64,000 nt of DNA from Antedon mediterranea. Its lineage: Eukaryota; Echinodermata; Crinoidea; Comatulida; Antedonidae. Location of the stretch: NCBI RefSeq assembly GCF_964355755.1, contig NC_092673.1, positions 30,943,001 through 31,007,000 of the forward strand, given 5' to 3'. The position numbers were made by a program, and so were the translations under genes. How positions within the stretch are numbered: position 1 is the stretch's first letter; each line of letters starts with the position of its first letter. The notes under the pieces are model-generated. The model worked only from the letters and a program-made list of their open reading frames with translations. It searched no databases and had not been told where the DNA came from. Shown here piece by piece: positions 56,470 through 64,000 of this stretch.

Positions 56470-56740
56470 TAAATCAGCAGTAGTAGACAACAGAAGATGC
56501 ACTTACATGGCGACCAGAATGGAAAAGGAGAAGCAGACTTAACGTAATGATGAAGACCATGATGCCATTGAACAAGAGAAAATATAAATAAGATTGGATC
56601 ATGGATGGAGGCAGAAACAATGGCAAGAAACCGGAGGAGAGATGGACAGAATATGTTATATGGCCTATGTGCCACAGGACAGAAAAGGACTAAATGCGGA
56701 AATTACAGAGACAGTCTACTTAATCAATTTCATGAAAATT
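56470..56740 (+). pseudogene. Possible relic of a LINE ORF C-terminus
   Basis: A plus-strand frame around 56605-56700 reads METMARNR-like and LYGLCATGQKR, resembling the endings (WRxLVxGLCATGxEED) of some invertebrate reverse-transcriptase ORFs. Upstream frames are broken by stops. Weak evidence; it could be chance. Confidence 0.3.
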
Positions 56741-57815
56741 ATTTAACATTTAAAAACCCACACGCAAAGATAGGCCCTTCTCAGCACTAATCTAGAGAGA
56801 TTTCTCCTGGATGGTATTTGCATTGCTACCAATGCCTACCATGACTGAATTTAGGCCTAGGCCTACTATAAAAAAAAATAGGATACTTACTTTCAATTGG
56901 AGAAAGAATTACAGGCGTCGTTGGGCCTGTAACGCCAAATGATTTAGTTTTCCTGTTCTGAGACCAACAAATGAAACTCATCAAAATTTTAAAAAAAAAT
57001 TGACTATTAATATTTATTTTAATTGTTGCATATACTGATGACCACCAGAAACTTGTACACAGTAACACATATCATGCCGCCGACGTAAGTGTGAATCCTA
57101 TCCTAATTAAGTCAAGAGAATTCTATTGAAAACAATCTACCATGGAGTCTTCCACTTCAATACCTTACTTAACATAGAGCCATACATAAATACAATGCAT
57201 TCATTTACGTTTATAACCCCTTAACAATATTGTGTATCTTTTTACAAAAACAATATTTTTCGAGAAATATTTTCAACACAATCGTCTCCGAGCGGCCCAA
57301 TATAAAATGCCTCAGGCTCTGTCTCTTGTTTAACAATTCTCCGTCAAAAATTCAACCTATTTCTAAAAGAAGGAAGACTTAATTATTGTTTCATTTACGG
57401 TTTGTTACAAATATAATTAGCAAAACATATTATTTGTTTTAACCTTTTTTTATTCATTAATAAAGCTGTAATTACTTTATTAACATGTACATTGTTTTAA
57501 ATAATAGTTAGAAATAGAAGAAAAAAAATAATTCGAAATAAAAGTTTAATATCACCGCGAGTTTGTAACCGCCAGAGACAGTGTATGACCACTAGACAGG
57601 TTTCGTTGCACTCTGACATAATTATGTACAAACTTTTTTATTCAATTTGAAATAACTTATAAGTTAAATTTATCAAATAATGCAGTTGTAATAATTTAGG
57701 AATTAAATATTTAAATTATTTCTTTGACGTGTAAGTTGTTATATGGTAAATACATTCTTTTTTTTATTTTAATTCAAGAACATTTTGTTTTTCGGGAAGT
57801 TCCAATTTCGACAAG

Positions 57816-60800
57816 ATGGCGTCATCTGGAGACGTTGATTGGGGTGCGGTACAAAAAGTACTTATTTCAGCATCTCAGTCATCATTTAAGACCAGTGACA
57901 TACCAATAATTGTTGATTGTATCTTTAAAAGGTAGAATTTTAAAACTTTTAACTATATGTTGATAAATTCATTGCAAAAAAATGTCCGTAAATCCTAGGC
58001 CTAGTTGGTCGAAGTATACTCGGAAGAAATCGGGCAGGTTAGCGGGATACCGCTCTGTTTCGAGTCAGTCCGCCCTGATCTTGGCTAATCTAGATTTTGG
58101 CCTAGCCAAAAAAAGATTTTTTTTTAATTTACTACCGGCAGAAAAACAAATATTTAAACTAGGCCTAATGATGTAGGCCTATGGGTATTTAAAATTATTA
58201 TTATTTTGTTTATGCTTTTTTGTTGTGTGTGTATTTGCTAGCTAGAGAGGCCAAGCAATAGTTTAGTATTGGTTTTAACTTTTTTTGTATTATTAAAAAA
58301 TGGTGAACAAGATTAAGAAAGAAATGAAAATTATTTTTCCAGTGAAAAAGAATTACTTGATCATGAGGACAAATATGAGAGTTTCTATTCCTGTGTGGTC
58401 TCGTTGTCAACACATTACATCACAAACTGTGCTTATTGCTGTGAGTGTTTACTTCCTTGATGTATGTAGTTTTGTTCTGGCCAAACAGTTTTCTCATCCA
58501 GGGGGTTAATAGTCTGTCAAAAATAGAAAAAAAAAAAAATATTTAAATTCAACTTAGGTGGAAGGAGGAATGCGCACCTAAGCACAACCCTCCGCCCTGC
58601 TATCACCTGGCTCATAAACCATGGGTGTTAATACTCATTTCTTTCAAGTAATAGCACCTTCCAAGTCTCCTAGAATGTCAATTGTTCATGTAACATGTCT
58701 TTTTTTAGTGTTCGCCAATCAGGTTGCAGCGAAATAAAGACACCTGTTATAAAAAGTGTAACTATGTAACAACATTAATAGTAAACTGTAGTTAATGCCT
58801 TTTAAATAGGATATCAATATTATCTTTTGATTACCGTCGTTACTCGTACCAAATAATTTGTTAGTATAATTCTTAATTTATCAGTACCGAAGTCAAAGCT
58901 AAGCCGCATAGTAAGTGCAAGTCACATTCTTATGAATTTCTGCTTGCAACGAATGCTCAAATATTATGAGTTCTGTGCAGTGTCTCAGGTAAGCAACTTT
59001 CTATTTAAAAAATGACACATGAATTAATTTAGTTTAAAAAACTGTATTAATTTGAGGCTTTATTTAGAAATATTCTTCATTGAAAGCCCTTTATATTTAC
59101 TGTCTACATGTCTGGGTTCAGTTTGGGTTTTCATTTGTCTTTATTCAGTACTACTGTACGATTCACATTGTTTACTGTATAATATTGAAAACAAAGAGGG
59201 CTTGATTATGCCAGCTACCCTTTTGCTATGCATATTGTTCTGAGCCCTATTGTATACATATCTGTTGATCCATGATGCAGTACATTATTAGTAACTAATT
59301 ATAGGTTAAAAAAAATCCATATTTTATTTCGATAGTGTAGAGAGAGTGTAGAAAGAAAGAAAAGATGTTCAATTGATAAATAACTTTGACTTGTGATTTA
59401 CAGAGAAACCTGATGTCTTTGATTGAGGGCCTGTGCACTGGTAGCGGACAACTTCAAAGGAGTAATATCATCACATTAACAGCAATGTTAAAGTCATCCC
59501 AGATGCCTCCTTCATCGTCAAAGTCAAAAGCAATGGGTAAAAATCAAATAATAAGATTATTTTTAAATTGTTCTTTATAATAAAAATTATAACCCCAGGA
59601 AACATCTCGCAATACAATTTAAAAAAACAAAACAAATAATGTAAAAAGAAATCTATAAAAAAAAATCTTACTACACAAAAATAATATAAATTTACTTCAT
59701 TTAACCCAAAATTTAATTTACACATGGTATTTCTCTCCATTGTTTTATTTTTTAGCAATTTCTTAAAACTTTTTAGGCTTGTAACATAGTTTACGATTCC
59801 AATCTTGTGAAGCTTGTTTAAAGTGTGAGCAAAAATAAAAATGAAATCCACCACCTAAAATAGAAACAAATATTCCTTATACCTATACAATATACAGTAC
59901 CTATTATGAAATTGTTTTGTTGATTGCTGTGTGTTTATCTGTTTTCTAAGTGGCTTGGCTTTAAATTTCAGGATTCTTGGTTCAAATAATGTATGAGTCA
60001 ATTGGTTTTATTATGTATATAAGTTTATATGAATTTGTGTATTTGCATTTTTCATTTGACTTTAGACTCGTCAGCGCTCATCAAGGTCAGTGACATCAAG
60101 TCTCAATCCCAAACAGAGTTCCTTGAGACTCTGATGTCATCCTTCACAGAGATCACACCAAACAGTGGCAGTATCAGTGCAGTAAGAACCCGAGTGGAGA
60201 ACATCAAAGAAGAGCAGGTAAAGTAGTTTTAGAATTAAGGAGTTTGTGAAAGACGTGACAGAAATAGAAATGCATTTAAATATATATACGCATGTTTATA
60301 GGGTCTTTAAATTATTGTGTGAATGTATCACCAACTTGCGCATTTCTATCTTATTTGGGTGCACAACCGGTTTAGTATAACATCGTCAAGTGTTCGAGCC
60401 CCACTCGATCCATGGTTCTTGTGGTAGACCACGTCTTCTCGGATAAGGACTATGAACCGTAGATCCAGTGTACACAAAATGCTTATGTGCACTTTAAATA
60501 AACCTAGTACATCTTTTGAGACCCCAGTTTTCTAGTTCCTATTTCATCATAAATCAGCAGCGCCCTTACCTAGTGTATCTGTAATTTTAAACAAGTTGAT
60601 ATTTAATCTGTTTTAATTATACTGTATTGCTGTACTCAAAATAATGTTTTAATATGTTTTTTTCTGTATAGGAGGTGTATGAGAATGTTTACCAACAAGG
60701 AATGAACATAGATTCTAAGACATTCTTTGCTGCCAGGAACATTGACAACCTCCACTCTTTAGGCGGAGGCGACATCCTCATGGATGTCTGCCTAAATCTG

Positions 60801-63800
60801 TCATTCCTTCTGCGCTACATTGGTTACTATCAAGATGCTGTGAAGGGTAACCAGTTCATCTTGCCAGGAACCATATCGGAAGTTGTGTCAATGAAAAACA
60901 GGTTTGTATATTAATTAATGGATAACAAGTAACTTTGAATTTTGTATTGCTCTGAGACAAACAAACAAAGCACCTTTTTTGTGCCATATGTATATTAGGC
61001 AAGATGCTCCCATTGCCTCATCCTTCAGATATGACATAAAGCCATTAGTCCTGTGTATATACATTTCACATGTACATGATAAAGAACATGGTACACTATT
61101 CAAAAAGAATATGGAATCATTGCTTTGTGTGCTGATCATGATCCAATACTGGCCACTCTGGAGTACAGCCTTGGTGTGAAAGGTCACCCAGTATTGGGCA
61201 TCCCCAGGATAATGAAGAAATAAATACCATCATCACTTTCTGGATAATTTTATACCACACTCTGTTATAAACTCACCACCTTGCTTTTATTATGAATCAT
61301 TACATTTTTCAATTCATATCTTCTTTTTTTTTTTTTTTTTATCAGCTATCAGTCTTTGTTAAATGACATGTCAATCGTTTCACGTGTTCTCTCATTGCCA
61401 ATCCTTGAGCCGTTAACTCCTGGTCATCTTGAGAAACTGACCACTATCATCATGAGCTGTCTGTATGCAGCTGTGGCAGCCGTTTCATCCCACACAATCC
61501 TAAACATTGCCAGCGGTCACCAGATGAAAGGCATGCAAGGTGTAAAGGACAGTGACCATGAGCAACATGCAACACTTATTGTACAGAAAGGGGTATGTTT
61601 GTTATTCTACAATACCATGCGAGTGTCTGTAGCTTTGTGGTAAATCTTGGTTTTCTAATCTCGCGTTCCTGGGTTCAAATCCTGTTGCATGTAAAGTTTT
61701 TTTGCCAGTCATCGTAACATTACTACGAGTTGGGTTAAGGTTGAAAATAGCAATAATGATGATCGAGTCGGGCCACAAATATTTTACACATTTGTATGCG
61801 ATCGTTCTTGGTTTTCTTGATTCTATCGAGCATTGCTGGTGACACACGGACCTGAAGTGTTGTAAAACCAAGGCCGGCCACGCCGCATGAAAAAGTTTCA
61901 GGTTTTCATGCTTCAACCCAGCTAATATCTTATGACTTGTTTAAGACTTTTTTTGTTTCTGTAGAGCATCTTCCGTATTAGGTTCTAGAGAACAGAATTG
62001 CCACCTTTGTAAATCCTTGGAAATTTGCCTAAAAATAAAAAACCAAAGCAACTTAATATTCATATATTGGTTAATTTTTTATTTATTTGTTTTTAGCTTG
62101 CTATGTTCAATACGTTGTCAACAGCCATACAAGCTTCTATTAGAGCAGGAGGACAGGTACGTTTTTGGCATCTTATTAATACATTTCAATACAAAAAAAC
62201 TAACACTGATAAAATCAATTGCTTATATATGTTGATCATGATTTCAGAATCTTCAAAATCTTAACATGCTCGGATCATGGTGTATCTTCCGTGGACTGGA
62301 ACACATTCTGAATCTCAACGCAAGTACCATCATGGACAAGAAAGAGCGAGAAGGTGGTTCATCACCTTTACCAAAGTCTGACAAACCTCCGCCACTGAAA
62401 ACTAAAGAGTCGGGGACAATTAGGCCAAGCTCAGCAAAAGGGTAAGAACAATAGTTTGTGGGTAAGAGTATCTAGTCATTGGTGTGAATACAGTAGAACC
62501 TTTTCTTTGGGACACCCATATTTGGAAGGCTGCTCTTATTTAGAGGACACTTTCTGGTAAAATGAACAAAGAGCAATATGTTTTAACACTATTTTCAACC
62601 ACTATTCACCAAACACCCGGCCCTGTTAAGCAACCCTGTCACATAAAACAAAAGGACAATATATGTTTTGACACTATGTCCAACCACTATTTAAGGAACA
62701 CCCCTATTAAGGGGATACATTGTTGGGTCCCAAAATTGTCTCCTTATAAGTTGTACTGTAAAATTATAAACTGGATTTAGAAATGGAATAATCAATGTTT
62801 TCTTTTTCTAGGCTCCAAGGGTTTTGTAGCCTAACAGTAGCCCTAGCCAACAAAGGTATAACTCTTTTCAAATCATTGATGGATGATCTACATATTGAGA
62901 GTCTGACAAAGGTAAGTTAATTTATATAAAAAGACTAACATAATGTATCCCACCATGAGAAATAAAGTGGAATAAGGAATATATTTTTCAGTGATTACAT
63001 AAAAGTAACAGATTTAAATTCTTTTTCTACAGGTCAGTCAAAGGTTAAATGAGGTAGCAGAGATAAGTATTGCTCCACAGAACACAGCCAGTATGCGCAT
63101 AAAAGCAATACTTGAAGGAGCTGATGTTATCAACTTTTTATTTGGTCTGTTTATATCAGGCTATCGTAAGGTAAGTTCTTCAAAATGTACTCTCCAAGAA
63201 TATTTTATATAGATCATGTCATGATAACACTGGTGGGGATTGTTACCAGAATCTAGTATTTTTGTCACATTGATTGGAGGAAAGCTATCACGATAGTAAT
63301 GGTTGTGTACAGGTTTTCAATATATGGTGCAGTTCGAGATCTGCTCCATACAAATTTATATAAATATGCTGACACAATACATACATACATAATGAATCTG
63401 GCAGAAATGTGGGCATTCCACTGCTTAAAGCTCTGTCTATACTATCAAACTACAAATATGTTAGTGATATGCCCAAATATGGTAGTTATATGACAGGTCC
63501 ATATATGGGCACATCACATTTTTTTGTCACATAAAGTTTGATAGTGTAGACAGAGTTTTACAACATTTAGTAGATGGGTGGATCCTGGATTTTGAGATAG
63601 GGGTCCCAAACATTTAGGGTGGCCCAGGATGTGTGGCTCTGTCGGTGCCAGTTCAGTGTTGGAGTCATTATTTGAAATAAGGGCGCCTATGGCTTAACAA
63701 TTGTCAAATTAAGCACTGAACTTAACATAATATTATTAATTTAAAAATCAGCCCTTTTTTCCACCTATGTATGGTGACACTCTGTTAAATTGTGTCATGA

Positions 63801-64000
63801 TGTTAACAAGAAAATGACTAACAATTTGTTTCTGTGTGTTCCAATAGGCCTGCTCAATCGTGCGTAGCAAAAAAGACCAAGCAGGAACAACAGACGAAAG
63901 TTACTCTGATAGTAACTCAGAAATCAACGAGGATTACGAAGATGAATTCAGTAGTTCAGAAGACAGTAGCGAAGGTACAGTACAACACCTGCTTGAGAGG
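57816..64000 (+). CDS. UBR4: E3 ubiquitin-protein ligase UBR4, N-terminal part (cut by window)
   Basis: Twelve exons on the plus strand: 57816-57931, 58343-58440, 58885-58988, 59404-59536, 60066-60217, 60672-60901, 61346-61592, 62097-62156, 62248-62441, 62812-62911, 63033-63170, 63848-63974. All junctions are GT-AG with matching phases, giving 1699 nt (about 566 aa) before the edge. The last donor (GTACAG at 63975) is tentative; the frame stays open to 64000. Segments recognisable from vertebrate UBR4 include STHYIT, CAVSQ, GLCTG, LGGGDILMDVCLNL, FLLRYI, QDAV and a Ser/Asp/Glu-rich EDEFSSSEDSS stretch after YRKAC. UBR4 (p600) is a giant N-degron E3 ligase acting in protein quality control; its UBR box, calmodulin-binding and catalytic parts lie beyond the window. 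The ATG at 57816 begins MASSGDVDW, like the MATSG start in mammals. Confidence 0.93.
60355..60540 (+). mobile_element. tRNA-derived SINE copy in UBR4 intron 5
   Basis: GGTTTAGTATAACATCGTCA (A-box-like), GTGTTCGAGCCCCAC (B box), then CCATGGTTCTTGTGGTAGAC, TCGGATAAGGACTATGAACC and CCAGTGTACACA. It shares its whole layout with the minus-strand copy at 7556-7735. Confidence 0.7.
61618..61700 (+). mobile_element. tRNA-derived SINE head in UBR4 intron 7
   Basis: TCTGTAGCTTTGTGGTAAAT (A-box region) and CCTGGGTTCAAATCCTGTTG (B box) lie at tRNA spacing. The body continues to at least 61790 (CGAGTCGGGCCACAAAT). No terminal A-tail is seen. Confidence 0.55.
62489..62762. repeat. Dispersed repeat with AGGGGATAC motifs, copy 2
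   Basis: ACAGTAGAACCTTTTCTTTGG at the left and inverse GTTGTACTGTAAA at the right give weak terminal inversion. Internal blocks GAGGACACTTTCTGGTAAAA and AACACCCCTATTAAGGGGAT link it to 11645-11895. It lies in UBR4 intron 9. Confidence 0.55.
63429..63555. mobile_element. MITE, AGCTCTGTCTACAC family, copy 6
   Basis: AGCTCTGTCTATACTATCAA after TTAA at the left, inverse TTTGATAGTGTAGACAGAGT at the right, with the CCAAATATGGTAGT core. At 127 bp it lacks one core repeat. It lies in UBR4 intron 11. Confidence 0.85.

Larger units (their letters stand above)
39124..57815. other. 18.7-kb gene-poor region between synaptotagmin and UBR4
   Basis: This is the shared 5' flank of the divergent synaptotagmin (minus) and UBR4 (plus) genes. 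I found no spliced or single-exon frame with a recognisable protein. It is mainly mobile-element sequence: at least eight GACGCAACG MITEs, nested fold-backs, SINEs, a minisatellite and a LINE-like relic. A G-homopolymer lies near 55602. Very small or fast-evolving exons could be missed. Confidence 0.55.

Noticed and set aside
58711-58770. Alternative UBR4 exon 2 after the TTTTTTTAG acceptor
   Set aside because: It can be read in frame, but lacks the conserved STHYIT segment. The exon at 58343-58440 matches UBR4 and fits both phases.

Overview
The window is eukaryotic nuclear DNA: AT-rich, with GT-AG introns, short exons and dense small mobile elements. Four protein genes can be built exon by exon with consistent reading phase. 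Their type (CCP-trypsin protease, GAPR-1-like CAP protein, synaptotagmin, UBR4) and the constant TAGGCCTA octamers suggest a marine invertebrate deuterostome, most likely an echinoderm. The species is inference and cannot be fixed from the sequence alone.

Layout. (1) 2489-12761, minus strand: a secreted, complement-style serine protease of 601 aa with a signal peptide, four CCP/sushi domains and a complete trypsin domain, in nine exons. Its introns hold a 20-21 bp minisatellite, at least six copies of one MITE family and a 1.25-kb palindrome with 496-bp arms. (2) 14640-22987, minus strand: twelve exons forming four consecutive CAP domains of the GAPR-1/GLIPR2 type. They fit one 704-aa cytosolic protein, and the first domain can also stop alone by read-through of its splice donor. 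A 5'-truncated LINE splits a tandem array in its first intron. (3) 22988-31774: no recognisable gene, only repeats. (4) 31775-39123, minus strand: a 417-aa synaptotagmin in six exons with one N-terminal membrane helix, a C2A with all five calcium aspartates, a C2B that has lost most of them, and the C-terminal WHxL motif. (5) 39124-57815: about 18.7 kb without a supported gene, rich in MITEs (several nested), SINEs, minisatellites and a LINE-like relic. (6) 57816 to the right edge, plus strand: the first twelve exons (about 566 aa) of the giant E3 ubiquitin ligase UBR4, cut by the window end.

The four genes share no obvious pathway and do not look like an operon or functional cluster. The most unusual items are the four-CAP protein with its stop-in-donor option, the CCP4-protease architecture, the synaptotagmin with split calcium competence, the 496-bp near-perfect palindrome, the nested MITEs that reveal target-site duplications, and the over-represented TAGGCCTA palindrome.
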